DNA of 64,000 nucleotides from Nitrosopumilus zosterae. GTDB lineage: Archaea; Thermoproteota; Nitrososphaeria; Nitrososphaerales; Nitrosopumilaceae. The DNA is taken from positions 620,001 through 684,000 of the forward strand of contig NZ_AP026695.1 in NCBI RefSeq assembly GCF_025998175.1, read 5' to 3'. Position numbers and translations under genes: made by a program. Positions 54,675 through 64,000 of this stretch are shown here, piece by piece; the first letter of the stretch is position 1; every line of letters starts with the position of its first letter. The notes under the pieces were generated by a model. That model saw only the letters and a list, made by a program, of their open reading frames with translations, was not told the DNA's origin and searched no databases.

Positions 54675-55162
54675 TTACTATATCCCCAAAACGTGATTTT
54701 TCAAAAGATTTTCAGCGTATTAAAGAAATTTCAGCAAAAATTGATAAAAAACTCTCTGAAGTAAAACCTTCAGATGCTGACAAAATTGATAAATTAACTT
54801 TGGATGAATTACAGGATTTGGATAAGATTGTTAAAATTGCTGATTTTATGATGTGCAAATATTCTGATAAAAAAGAGATGAGTTCAATTCTGAGGCATTT
54901 TACCTCTGTTATATCTGAAACTGCAGTATCTCTTGAAGATTTGGATGATGAAATATCTGAATTGATTATTTCAGCTGAAGATTCTATCAACAAAGTAAAA
55001 GACATTCATGCCCATATTTCTAATAAATCTGATTTTAAAAAGAATTATCATGACGGTCCTGATTTTAACGAGGAAGAAACAAGTGGAATTAATTTAACCA
55101 ATTTTGTGACAGAGATTAACACCGTAGAATACCAACAAAATTCTCAAAGACATACTGCGTAG
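54671..55162 (+). CDS. Unknown helical protein upstream of cdvC (2)
   Basis: This 163-residue acidic helical protein starts with TTG, which overlaps the TGA of the preceding gene by four bases (TTGA). The first 120 residues are helices (FSKDFQRIKEISAKIDKKLSE, SAEDSINKVKDIHAHIS); the last 40 are disordered. ESCRT-III-type proteins also have this outline, but no MIM motif is clear. cdvC follows after 9 bp. Confidence 0.5.
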   Translation: MITISPKRDFSKDFQRIKEISAKIDKKLSEVKPSDADKIDKLTLDELQDLDKIVKIADFMMCKYSDKKEMSSILRHFTSVISETAVSLEDLDDEISELIISAEDSINKVKDIHAHISNKSDFKKNYHDGPDFNEEETSGINLTNFVTEINTVEYQQNSQRHTA

Positions 55163-55171
55163 GTAAATGAA

Positions 55172-56365
55172 ATGAGTTTAGCCCCACAAGAATTAGAAAA
55201 TACTGCAAGCAAATATGCTTCAGAAGCTATAAAATTTGATTCTCAAGGGGCCCGAGGGATGGCGATAACTCATTATCAGCATGCCATTGACTCTTTGGTA
55301 AAATTATTGCAATTATACCCTTCTAGTAAATTAAACCAAATTTACAAAGATCGATGCAACTCTTACCATAACAGAATTAATGCACTACAACAGGCTCACG
55401 GTGTTGAACCTGCAGTAGATCCAAAGGCTTCTGAAGAAGAACAGAAGAAATCTGTTCAAAGGCAAGAAGATGAAAATGATTTTGAAGATCTTTTGATGAA
55501 AGAAAAACCCAATGTAACTTGGGACCAAGTGATTGGATTAGATGATGCAAAAAGTGCTTTACGTGAATCTATTGTATATCCCACTAAAAGACCTGATCTG
55601 TTTCCATTAGGATGGCCAAAGGGCATGTTGCTTTATGGTCCTCCTGGTACCGGAAAAACCATGCTGGCTGCAGCAACTGCAAATGAGATGGACGGATATT
55701 TTATCAACGTTGACGCATCTTCAATGATGAGTAAATGGTTGGGTGAAGCAGAAAAAAATGTTTCAAAATTATTTGCTATGGCAAGACAATATGCTGAAAA
55801 AGAAGGGAAACCTGTTATTTTGTTTGTGGATGAGGTGGATTCATTGTTAGGTTCTAGAAACAGCGAAGTTGGTGGCGAAGTGCGAACTAAAAATCAATTT
55901 TTAACTGAAATGGACGGTGTAAATGGAAAAGGAAAAGATTTGATGCTTTATGTAATTGGTGCAACAAACAAACCTTGGAGTCTTGATTGGCCTTTCCTTA
56001 GAAGATTTCAAAAGAGAATTTATGTATCTTTACCAACTCAAGAAGCAAGAGAAAATCTATTTGCACAATATACTGCACCTCTTAGCAAAAATTATAAGGT
56101 AAATAATTCTGAATTGGCAAAACTATTTGATGGCTACAGTGCTAGTGATATCAAAGATGTATGCCAAGCAGCTCAGATTAAAACCGTACATGAAATCTTT
56201 AATGCTCCAGATTACCATGAACCCGTTGAAGGCGAAGAACCTGTACAACCAAGAGAATTGACCACCTCTGATTTTAAAGATATAATGGCTAGAAGAAAGC
56301 CCAGCGTTTCACTTGAAATGATTCGTGCATATCACAAATGGAGTGAAGAGTTCCAAGCACTTTAG
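55172..56365 (+). CDS. cdvC: CdvC (Vps4-like) AAA ATPase
   Basis: This 397-residue protein has an N-terminal MIT domain (residues about 5-75), a linker, and an AAA domain with Walker A GPPGTGKT (156-163), Walker B ILFVDEVDS (about 216-224), sensor 1 VIGATNKP and arginine fingers in RRFQKR. CdvC remodels ESCRT-III (CdvB) polymers during division in Thaumarchaeota and Sulfolobales. cdvA and cdvB are not in the window. Confidence 0.93.
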   Translation: MSLAPQELENTASKYASEAIKFDSQGARGMAITHYQHAIDSLVKLLQLYPSSKLNQIYKDRCNSYHNRINALQQAHGVEPAVDPKASEEEQKKSVQRQEDENDFEDLLMKEKPNVTWDQVIGLDDAKSALRESIVYPTKRPDLFPLGWPKGMLLYGPPGTGKTMLAAATANEMDGYFINVDASSMMSKWLGEAEKNVSKLFAMARQYAEKEGKPVILFVDEVDSLLGSRNSEVGGEVRTKNQFLTEMDGVNGKGKDLMLYVIGATNKPWSLDWPFLRRFQKRIYVSLPTQEARENLFAQYTAPLSKNYKVNNSELAKLFDGYSASDIKDVCQAAQIKTVHEIFNAPDYHEPVEGEEPVQPRELTTSDFKDIMARRKPSVSLEMIRAYHKWSEEFQAL

Positions 56366-56488
56366 ATTGCTGACTAACTAAAGTTTCTAAAATTATTTTG
56401 CTCTATAATCTTGGTTTTGCGATCAATTTTTTTATTTTGTTTTTCTCATAAAACTTAAATTCGCTTTATAGCGGACTTATCGAGGGTC

Positions 56489-57649
56489 ACAATTACTATA
56501 AAGAAATCAAACCACGCAAAAAAGTTTGGAAAACTGATTTTTGATGATGGCACTGTTCTTGATGGGGAAGGTTTTGGCTACTCTACTACTACTTTTGGTG
56601 AAATTGTCTTTAATACGGGCATGGTAGGTTACACTGAAGCACTTACAGATCCATCATATAGTGGTCAAATTCTTACTCTTACATATCCTTTAGTTGGGAA
56701 TTATGGAGTTCCAGATTACTCGATTAAAGATAATGATGGGATCCCAAAATTCTTTGAATCTGAGAAAATTCAAGTTAGGGGTCTTGTGGTTCATGAATTA
56801 TCTCTTACTGCAAGCCATTGGAATCTCGCTATGACTCTTGATGAATGGCTTTACAACGAAAAAATTCCTGGAATTTCTGGTATTGATACTCGTGAATTAA
56901 CAAAAAAGATTAGAACTGGTGGAGTCATGATGGCAGCACTAGTTGTGTCTGATTCAGAAATTAATGCTGAGGATATCAAAAAACAACTTGCATCTGCACC
57001 ACGTTATGACTCTGAACAATTTATGGATTATGTATCTACAAAACAAGAAAAAACGTATGGGGATGAAAATCGTTCTGTCGTGGTTGTTGATACTGGTGCA
57101 AAAAATGCCATTATACGAAATATTCGGGAGATTGGTTACAAAGTGATACGTCTTCCTTGGGACACTTCATATGAAAAGATCATGTCTTATCATCCAAAAG
57201 GAGTTGTACTTAGTAGTGGTCCAGGTGATCCACAAAAATGTCCTGACACAATAAACACAGCTAAAAAATTAATTGAACACAATGTTCCAACATTAGGCAT
57301 TTGTTTAGGTGCGCAAATAATTGGCATTGCCGGAAATACTGAAACATACAAACTCAAGTATGGACACCGTGGTCAAAACAAATCTTGTGTCAATTTAGAA
57401 AACAATCAAGTTTATGTCACTAGTCAAAATCATGGATATGGAATCACTCCAGAATCCCTTCAAAAATCTGAATTTAATTTATGGTTTACTAATGCAGACG
57501 ACAAGACAGTTGAAGGAATAAAACACAAAAAGCAAAAGTGTATTGCAGTACAGTTTCATCCAGAAGCTGCACCAGGTCCTTATGATTGCAAGTTCGTCTT
57601 TGAAGAGCTACAACACCTTATGGAGGAAGGAACATCTGCCAAAGAATGA
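56489..57649 (+). CDS. carA: Carbamoyl-phosphate synthase small subunit (no canonical start codon)
   Basis: The glutaminase subunit has the N-terminal carA domain (FGKLIFDDGTVLDGEGFG onward) and a class I amidotransferase domain with nucleophile Cys in GICLGAQ and His/Glu in FHPEAAPGP. It releases ammonia for CarB in pyrimidine and arginine synthesis. The first ATG in frame (56621) would cut off the conserved first 44 residues. The frame is open upstream to a TAA at 56456-56458 but has no ATG, GTG or TTG; GTC at 56489 (VTITIKK) or ATT at 56495 are the only sensible starts. A TATA-like ACTTAAAT lies about 35 bp before 56489. Confidence 0.88.
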   Translation, partial: TITIKKSNHAKKFGKLIFDDGTVLDGEGFGYSTTTFGEIVFNTGMVGYTEALTDPSYSGQILTLTYPLVGNYGVPDYSIKDNDGIPKFFESEKIQVRGLVVHELSLTASHWNLAMTLDEWLYNEKIPGISGIDTRELTKKIRTGGVMMAALVVSDSEINAEDIKKQLASAPRYDSEQFMDYVSTKQEKTYGDENRSVVVVDTGAKNAIIRNIREIGYKVIRLPWDTSYEKIMSYHPKGVVLSSGPGDPQKCPDTINTAKKLIEHNVPTLGICLGAQIIGIAGNTETYKLKYGHRGQNKSCVNLENNQVYVTSQNHGYGITPESLQKSEFNLWFTNADDKTVEGIKHKKQKCIAVQFHPEAAPGPYDCKFVFEELQHLMEEGTSAKE

Positions 57650-60600
57650 AACGTTAAAGAAAATTCTTGTACTTGGTAGTGGGGCAATTAAAATCGGAGA
57701 AGCCGGCGAGAGTCGCTAAAACGACCGTCAATTTGACTACTCCGGAAGCCAATGCCTTAAAGCCATACGGGAAGATGGATTAAGCAGTGTTTTAATCAAT
57801 CCAAACATTGCAACGATTCAGACTGACACTAGATTTGCAGATCAAGTGTATCTTCTTCCTGTAAACCGAGAGTATGTGGAATCAATTATCGAAAAAGAAA
57901 GACCAGATGGAATTATGCTGGCATATGGTGGACAAACTGCTCTAAATTGCGGGGTTGGACTAGAAGAATCTGGGATTCTGCAAAAATATAATGTCCAAGT
58001 TCTTGGTACCCAAATAAAAGGAATCCAGAGAACTGAGGATAGACAACTCTTCAAAGATTCTATGAACGAATGTAATGTGCCTGTGCTCAAAAGCAAGACT
58101 GTAACCAACTTTGATGATGCTAAAAAAATAGCTGAAGAGCTCGAATACCCTGTAATTGTAAGAGTCGCATATACATTGGGTGGTCGTGGAGGTGGGGTTG
58201 CCTATAACGAAATTGAATTACATGAAATTGTTGAACGTGGTTTCAAGGCGAGTCTTGTGGGTCAGGTTCTAATAGAAGAATACATTGGACATTGGAAACA
58301 AATTGAATATGAGGTTATGCAAGATTATGGTGGTAATAACGTAATTGTTTGTAATATGGAAAATGTTCTTTCTATGAAAGCTCACACTGGCGATAATATT
58401 GTAGTTGCACCATCGCAAACAATTGACAACCATGAATATCACATGTTGCGTTCTGCAGCATTGCGTGCAACAAAACATGTTGGAATTGTAGGTGAATGTA
58501 ATATCCAATACGCACTGGAACCAAAATCAGACAGATATGTTGCAATTGAAATCAATCCTAGACTTTCTCGATCTTCTGCCCTTGCAAGTAAAGCAACTGG
58601 ATATCCATTAGCATACATGTCTGCAAAAATTGGATTAGGTTACAATTTATCTGAACTAGTAAATCGAATTACAAAAAATACTACTGCATGTTTTGAACCT
58701 TCTCTTGATTATATCGTGTGCAAACATCCTAGATGGGATTTTGAAAAATTTGAACTCGTTAACAGAAGACTTGGACCTACAATGAAATCAGTTGGAGAAG
58801 TTATGGCTGTAGGGAGAACATTTGAGGAATCATTTCAAAAAGCAATACGAATGTTAGATATTGGAAATGATGGACTTGTCCTAAACCGTACAAACGGAAA
58901 AACATACTCCGAAGAAGAAATTGAAGATAAACTAACTCATCATGATGATCACATTTTGTACAATGTTGCCATTGCACTAAAAATGGGGATCTCCGTTGAG
59001 CGCATCTACAAACTTTCTACAATTGATCCTTGGTTTATTGAAAAAATCAAAAATATTGTTGATGTTGAATCAAAACTAAAAACTTCTGAACTTGATACAT
59101 CTCTTCTTTGGGAAGCCAAAAAAATGGGATTTTCAGACAAGCAAATAGCAAGAGCTAAAGGATTCATTCCTGATGATATACGAAATTTACGTAAGAAATT
59201 AGGTGTATTGCCCTCTGTAAAACAAATTGACACACTTGCAGCAGAATGGCCTGCAGTAACCAATTACCTCTATCTTACCTATGGTGGACATGCTCATGAT
59301 ATTCAAATTCCATCTGATGAAAAAGGAATTGTAGTCCTTGGGGCTGGTCCTTACAGAATTGGCAGTAGTGTTGAATTTGATTGGGGTACAGTCAATATGG
59401 TTTGGGGATTACAGGAAAATGGTGAGAAAAGTGTTTCAGTTGTTAATTGTAATCCTGAAACAGTATCTACAGATTATGATATCTGCACCCGACTATACTT
59501 TGAAGAACTAACCCAAGAAAGGATTTTAGATATTGTAGAATTTGAACATCCAAGAGGTGTTATTACATGTGTAGGGGGGCAAACTGCAAATAATCTAACA
59601 CCTGGTCTTGCACAACATGGTGTAAATATTTTGGGCACTAGCGCACACGATGTAGATAGAGCAGAAAACCGTTCAAAGTTTAGTGCAGAACTTGACAAAC
59701 TTCACATTAAACAACCCCGTTGGCAAGCATTCTCAAATCTTACTGAAGCCAAAAACTTTGCACAAGAGGTTGAATTTCCAGTAATTGTAAGACCTTCTTA
59801 CGTTCTTTCTGGTGCCGCAATGAAAGTTGTTTGGTCTCAAGATGAATTAAAAACATATGTTAAAGAAGCCACTGATGTTTCTCCAGATCATCCCGTTGTA
59901 ATCTCAAAATTCATGTTAAATTCTCTTGAAGTGGATGTAGATGGTATAAGCAATGGAAAAGAAGTAGTCATCGGTGCAATCGTTGAACATATTGACAGTG
60001 CAGGTGTTCATTCTGGAGATGCAATGATGTGTATTCCGCCATGGAGATTAAGCAATAAAATTATTGAAACAATAAGTGAATATACCAAAAAAATAGCATT
60101 AACGTTTAATGTTAAAGGACCATTCAATCTACAATTTTTAGTTCATGATGATCGTGTCTATGTAATTGAATTAAACATTAGAGCTTCACGCTCTATGCCG
60201 TTTGTATCAAAATTAGTAAAAACAAATCTCATATCACTTGCAGCAAAGGCAATTCTAGACAAACCTCTTCCTAAAATACCTGAAAACAAATGGCAAAAGA
60301 TTCACAACTATGGAATCAAGGTCCCCCAATTCTCATTTATGCAATTAGAAGGCGCCGATATTGCCTTAGGTGTTGAAATGCAATCCACCGGGGAAGCTGC
60401 ATGTTTTGGAAACAGCTTCTATGATGCATTATCAAAAGGATTGACTTCTGTTGGGTATAATCTTCCAGATAAAGGAACTGCACTTGTTACAGTGGGTGGT
60501 GCTCAAAACAAAGAAAAACTTGTTTCCAGTATTGCAAAACTAAAACAGTTGGGATTTAAAATTTTGGCAACAGAACATACGGCCGAATACTTTGAAGAAA

Positions 60601-60899
60601 AAGTAGGCCAAGTTGAAATTGTTCACAAAATTTCTGAACCCGAAAGAAAACCAAACATTGCTGATCTTCTTTATGAACGAAAGATTGATTTTATCATAAA
60701 CATTCCAAGTACGTCTACATTGGAAAAATACGTTGGAATGCTAGATGATGAATATCAAATCAGACGGAAATCTTTGGAACTGGGAATTCCCGTTCTTACT
60801 ACTATTGAATTGGCAGATTCTTTTGTTAAAACTTTGGAGTGGCTTAAAACAAATCAAACTACCAAAGAACCAATTGAATCCTATGACAAGTATGATTGA
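57636..60899 (+). CDS. carB: Carbamoyl-phosphate synthase large subunit, interrupted near the N terminus
   Basis: CarB makes carbamoyl phosphate from ammonia, bicarbonate and two ATP. Two ATP-grasp halves and the allosteric domain are intact from about residue 60 on. The N terminus (KKILVLGSGAIKIGEAGE, then FDYSGSQCLKAI) is split by 21 bp with an in-frame TAA (57711-57731). An ATG at 57846 would skip the first Rossmann strand and cannot give a normal enzyme. The likely start is CTG at 57636 (LPKNETLKK), overlapping carA by 14 bases; no ATG, GTG or TTG fits. Either the 21 bases are removed or bypassed, or the gene is broken. Confidence 0.85.
57711..57731 (+). other. 21-bp in-frame insertion with TAA inside carB
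   Basis: Bases AGTCGC-TAA-AACGACCGTCAA separate GEAGE from FDYSG, which are contiguous in every CPSase I know. Removing exactly 21 bases restores GEAGEFDYSG. Cuts after 57708, 57709 or 57710 are all equivalent in protein. A hairpin GTCG-CTAAAA-CGAC (57712-57725) and a second GTCAA-T-TTGAC (57727-57737) lie across it. Confidence 0.8.
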
Positions 60900-60911
60900 T
60901 GATATTTTAAA

Positions 60912-61676
60912 TCACAAAACTTGTTTAATGATTGTTTCATCTCCTAATATCACTCCGTCTAACGAAACAATTTTTGCTGACAAAATTTCCAATCTTTCTA
61001 TTATCGGTGAAATGGATTTTTTGTAATATTTTTTGTGTGTGGCATAAAAATACCTGTTAAATGATGGAACAATAATGATTTCCAATTCTCCTGATTTTGA
61101 TGGGAATATTTTTTGTTTTTCTGTTTTTAGTGAAACCCACACTCTCTGTCCGTTCATTATCGAATCTTCTTGGAAAAATACTGGATGAATGTGTCCCATA
61201 ATGATTTTATCAATATGAGAAAAGTTCTCTGATGGCATTGTATGCCCATGTGTTAGTAAAACATTCTCTTCAATCATTCCTGTTGAACTAATCATGGAAA
61301 TCTTGTTTGGGATTAGTTTTTGAATATTTGCATCATGGTTTCCTGGAATCAATACGATGTCACATTTTTTCCCAATCTCTTCAAAAAATAATGGGACTTC
61401 CTCCCATTCATTTCTTGATATGTTCTTTATGCTTGATTTTATGTCTCCCAGTAGAATTACTGAATCAGGATTCTCTGAATCAATAATTTCTGATATCTCT
61501 TGAATTGTTTCATTAATTGTTGAATGTTTTCCAATGAATATTTCATTTGATTTTAGTGTATTTTCAAATCCCAAATGAATGTCAGTCACAATGAGATTCT
61601 TTTTCTCTCCTTCTAAAATCAATGCGGGTTTGGATGGAATAATTCTTGTTTGCAGCATCAAAGTTATACTGTACAT
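60912..61676 (-). CDS. Metallophosphoesterase
   Basis: This protein of up to 254 residues has calcineurin-like motifs: TDIHLGFE (D-x-H), LLGDIK (GD), PGNHDANI (GNHD), LTHGHT (GH) and MGHIHP (GHxH). It resembles archaeal ICC-like phosphoesterases, some of which act in DNA metabolism. An internal ATG at 61658 (MLQTRIIP) may be the true start. It is divergent from the SWIM-domain gene by 16 bp. Confidence 0.85.
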   Translation of the reverse strand: MYSITLMLQTRIIPSKPALILEGEKKNLIVTDIHLGFENTLKSNEIFIGKHSTINETIQEISEIIDSENPDSVILLGDIKSSIKNISRNEWEEVPLFFEEIGKKCDIVLIPGNHDANIQKLIPNKISMISSTGMIEENVLLTHGHTMPSENFSHIDKIIMGHIHPVFFQEDSIMNGQRVWVSLKTEKQKIFPSKSGELEIIIVPSFNRYFYATHKKYYKKSISPIIERLEILSAKIVSLDGVILGDETIIKQVL

Positions 61677-61692
61677 ATCTGATTAAATCCTT

Positions 61693-61995
61693 ATGAACAA
61701 AGACTTTGATAGAGTTGAAGTTCTAGTTTCTGAAAAACGTGTAAAATTACATGTTTTTCAACCTAGTCAAAGAAAAATTTGGACTGTAGTTGGAAAAGGT
61801 GAGGAGCACTGGCTTGATCCAAATGGAAGTTATTGTTCTTGTCCTGGATTCTATTTTGGTCAACTAAATGGAAAGAATACTTGTTATCATCTTGACTCTG
61901 TAAAATTAGCTCAAAAAGAAAATAAAATTGAAAAAATCATTTTTTCTGATGATGAATTTGATGATTTTCTTTTTGGATTAATTTCCGATTTGTAA
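61693..61995 (+). CDS. SWIM zinc-finger protein
   Basis: This 100-residue protein has the SWIM pattern C-x-C-x(n)-C-x-H in SYCSCPGFYFGQ...NTCYHLD (about residues 51-74). Archaeal proteins of this type occur near Rad55-like recombination factors and may bind DNA. Function here is not shown. It starts 16 bp from the divergent phosphoesterase gene. Confidence 0.8.
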   Translation: MNKDFDRVEVLVSEKRVKLHVFQPSQRKIWTVVGKGEEHWLDPNGSYCSCPGFYFGQLNGKNTCYHLDSVKLAQKENKIEKIIFSDDEFDDFLFGLISDL

Positions 61996-62043
61996 CTATT
62001 TTTTATTCGAATGTATTAATAACTAGAAATTATATCATACACT

Positions 62044-62295
62044 ATGAATGATGAACAACAGAATTCTGAAATTGAGAAAATTGCAAATTTAATGGTTCAT
62101 GATGGGATTTCCCCTGATGAACAAGATGAAGCAAAATTAGAAAAATACAAAAATATGATTAAAGAAGATTGCACTCTTGATGATGAATCATCTATGAAAT
62201 TAGTTTATGAAACATTACTTTACCGAAAATTAAAAAATTCTGATTCTGGTGATATTTTAGAAAAAGGCAATGATTTTGGTGCGGGATTCAGTTAG
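62044..62295 (+). CDS. Small acidic hypothetical protein
   Basis: This 83-residue, very acidic, helical protein has no Cys and no signal. A TATA-like ATTATATC lies near 62029, which fits a leaderless transcript. Its stop is directly adjacent to that of the convergent gene at 62296. Family not recognised. Confidence 0.55.
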   Translation: MNDEQQNSEIEKIANLMVHDGISPDEQDEAKLEKYKNMIKEDCTLDDESSMKLVYETLLYRKLKNSDSGDILEKGNDFGAGFS

Positions 62296-62595
62296 TTATT
62301 CTAACTGAATAGTGTCTATGTCTTCTTTCGAAACACCTTTCCAGAGTCCAATCATTCCTTCTGGTTTCACTTCCTCGATTTTGGTAATTTCTTGAATTTT
62401 TATATGATCTGGGTTTGGTGGCATCCATAGCATTGCCATATAATCTCCAACATTTCCAACTTTATTTGGTAATGCCATCACAACTTTATCACTAGAAAAC
62501 CCTTTTGTAGTGAGTGCATTCATTGCTTTTTCTTTAAGATCCATTCTTCCGTGTAAGAATAGGTACACGTCCTTCTGAGTATCAATTTCTGTCAT
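62296..62595 (-). CDS. Hypothetical protein
   Basis: This 99-residue alpha/beta protein (VYLFLHGRMDLKEKAMNAL, VVMALPNKVGNVGDYMAMLWMPPNPDH) has no clear family. It is divergent from the ATP synthase subunit gene, about 90 bp away. Confidence 0.55.
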   Translation of the reverse strand: MTEIDTQKDVYLFLHGRMDLKEKAMNALTTKGFSSDKVVMALPNKVGNVGDYMAMLWMPPNPDHIKIQEITKIEEVKPEGMIGLWKGVSKEDIDTIQLE

Positions 62596-62684
62596 AAATT
62601 AACTGGTTTTCTAAACTAAATCAATCTTTCTTGATCTAATCACTGCCATAAAGGGTTAAATTAGAATGGGCAAAAATTTTAACT

Positions 62685-62978
62685 GTGAAAATCTTTACTG
62701 TTGGTAGCAAATCTTTTGTTACTAGTTTCCAATTAGCTGGAGTTCCAGGTATTATTTCTGAAACTCCTCAAAAGGCTTTGGATGAAATTAAGAGATTAAC
62801 AGATGATTCTGATGTTGGACTAGTTTTGGTTAGTGATGATATAACTGAACCAATTAATGATGAATTAACAGCATTGAGGGCAGAGAAATCCACTTTAGTT
62901 TTTGCATTACCTGCAACTGGAAGTGAAAAAACTGAAGTCGATTACAGAGTAATGTTGAAAAAGATTCTAGGTGTATGA
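62685..62978 (+). CDS. atpF: A/V-type ATP synthase subunit F
   Basis: This 97-residue protein matches the archaeal A-type ATP synthase subunit F: KIFTVGSKSFVTSFQLAGVPG at the start and VGLVLVSDDI, LVFALPATGS later. The subunit sits in the central stalk and couples rotation. The start is GTG. Other ATP synthase genes are not in the window, so it is separated from the main cluster. Confidence 0.85.
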   Translation: MKIFTVGSKSFVTSFQLAGVPGIISETPQKALDEIKRLTDDSDVGLVLVSDDITEPINDELTALRAEKSTLVFALPATGSEKTEVDYRVMLKKILGV

Positions 62979-63018
62979 TTGTTTAATCTACTTATATTCA
63001 ATTTTTCAATGATTTATC

Positions 63019-64000
63019 ATGAAAACTGCATCAGTTAAAGAACCATCTGTTATTACTGTCGATGAAACTGAAAGGCCATCATTAGGCAATGGTGATGTTT
63101 TGGTACAAATGAACGCGTGTGGGATATGTGGTTCTGATTTGGAAAAAGTCTTTGGCCAATATGGCCAACCTTCCATGCGATTAGGTCATGAGCCATCTGG
63201 TATTATTTTAGATGTGGGTTCTGATGTTGTTGAATTTAAAAAAGGCGATCGTGTTTTTACACATCATCATGTTCCTTGTTACGATTGTCATTTGTGTAAT
63301 CATGGAAATGAAACGATGTGTCCAAAATACTATGAAACAAATCTCTTTCCGTGTGGTTTGTCTGAAGAATATGTTGTTCCTGAATGGAATGTTTCTCATG
63401 GCGGTATTTTGAAAATCTCTGATTCTATAAGTTTTGAAGAAGCAGCCATGATAGAACCTCTCGCTTGTTGTGTGCGAGCATGGAGTAAATTTCATTATCA
63501 TGAACACGATTCGACTGCAATTTTTGGTGTAGGTCCTACTGGTATGATGCACGTAATGCTTGCACACGTAAAAAAATTCTCAAAAATTTTCTGCTTTGAT
63601 GTAAATGGTTTTAGGTTAGATTTTGCAAAAAAATTTAACATTACCGATTCCATTAACTCTATGGATGAAAATAGAAAACAAAAAATTTTGGATGGTACTG
63701 GAGGAAGAGGAGTCGATGTGGCAATTGTTGCTACAAGTAGTCTCAAAGCACTTGAAGATGCTATAGATATGGTTCGAAAAGGGGGAACTGTCATGATGTT
63801 TGGTGTTCCTTCAAAGGATTCACAACTAAATTTGGACATGAGCAAAATTTATTCCAAAGAAATCACACTAGTGACTAGCTATGCCGCTTCAGACAAAGAC
63901 ACAAAAGAAGCCCTTGAGTTAATCGAATCTTCAAAAATTGATGTTAAACAATTAATCACTCATACTTATTCTATTGTTGATTCACAAAAGGCATTTGACC
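63019..64000 (+). CDS. Zinc-dependent alcohol dehydrogenase, cut by the window end
   Basis: The reading frame begins at the ATG at 63019 and is still open at 64000 (327 residues seen). MDR-family motifs are GICGSD, GHEPSG, a structural zinc cluster C-x2-C-x2-C...C (CYDCHLCNHGNETMC), and the Rossmann GVGPTG. It resembles threonine/sorbitol-type dehydrogenases. Substrate unknown. Confidence 0.88.
   Translation, partial: MKTASVKEPSVITVDETERPSLGNGDVLVQMNACGICGSDLEKVFGQYGQPSMRLGHEPSGIILDVGSDVVEFKKGDRVFTHHHVPCYDCHLCNHGNETMCPKYYETNLFPCGLSEEYVVPEWNVSHGGILKISDSISFEEAAMIEPLACCVRAWSKFHYHEHDSTAIFGVGPTGMMHVMLAHVKKFSKIFCFDVNGFRLDFAKKFNITDSINSMDENRKQKILDGTGGRGVDVAIVATSSLKALEDAIDMVRKGGTVMMFGVPSKDSQLNLDMSKIYSKEITLVTSYAASDKDTKEALELIESSKIDVKQLITHTYSIVDSQKAFD

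Noticed and set aside
57696..57745. Bulge-helix-bulge intron in carB
   Set aside because: No cut that restores the protein gives a canonical structure with a 4-bp central helix, 3-base bulges and good outer helix; the best version has two G-U pairs and a mismatched outer helix, so I report the insertion but not a BHB intron.

Overview
The window is AT-rich archaeal DNA from an ammonia-oxidising thaumarchaeon (Nitrososphaerota, Nitrosopumilaceae), most like the motile Nitrosarchaeum/Nitrosopumilus group. The evidence is a CdvC-type cell-division ATPase, a PEFG-CTERM protein, a thaumarchaeal cupredoxin, TrmB regulators, many leaderless-looking promoters, and a full archaellum locus next to a bacterial-type chemotaxis set. 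I found no rRNA, tRNA, CRISPR array, insertion sequence or integrase.

Layout. 0-8 kb: a type II NADH dehydrogenase with a zinc finger, a UspA protein, three single-domain response regulators, a membrane histidine kinase and a beta-propeller surface protein. 7.8-15.2 kb: chemotaxis genes cheY, cheR, cheC, cheA, cheB, a small gene, cheW and a soluble PAS-containing receptor. 15.3-27.3 kb: the archaellum locus (arlJ, I, H, F, G, a membrane-anchored arlCDE-like gene, six archaellin paralogs and one inserted cupredoxin gene). 27.5-39.5 kb: a TrmB-like regulator, a TPR protein, large secreted proteins, a matrixin-type protease, two soluble histidine kinases, two response regulators, a short DUF1059-like gene and a possible small RNA. 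39.7-46.8 kb: a 1401-residue membrane-anchored coiled-coil protein and a cluster of three TasA-like secreted proteins with a SipW-type signal peptidase. 46.9-64 kb: mostly housekeeping (citrate synthase, DHH phosphoesterase, F420/FMN-type oxidoreductase, RidA, cdvC with two unknown partners, carA-carB, metallophosphoesterase, archaeal ATP synthase subunit F, and a zinc alcohol dehydrogenase cut by the window end).

How the genes work together. The MCP, CheW, CheA, CheY, CheB, CheR and CheC form a sensory pathway that should steer the archaellum. No cheF or cheD is visible. Instead the cytoplasmic part of the ArlCDE-like motor protein carries five copies of a motif resembling the CheY-binding EIDALL peptide of bacterial FliM, and the tails of CheC and CheW end in related motifs. 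This suggests a FliM-like way of docking CheY-P on an archaeal motor.

A second network signal is a 15-bp imperfect palindrome (about TGTTYnAAnnnAACA). It lies 36-41 bp upstream of the start codon of many signalling, archaellin and envelope genes, or about 91-95 bp upstream of cheY and cheB, which have leaders with a Shine-Dalgarno site. I did not find it at this position upstream of the housekeeping genes I checked. It is a strong candidate for a common operator or an extended promoter element.

The most puzzling gene is carB: a 21-bp insertion carrying an in-frame TAA interrupts its conserved N-terminal GEAGE-FDYSG motif.
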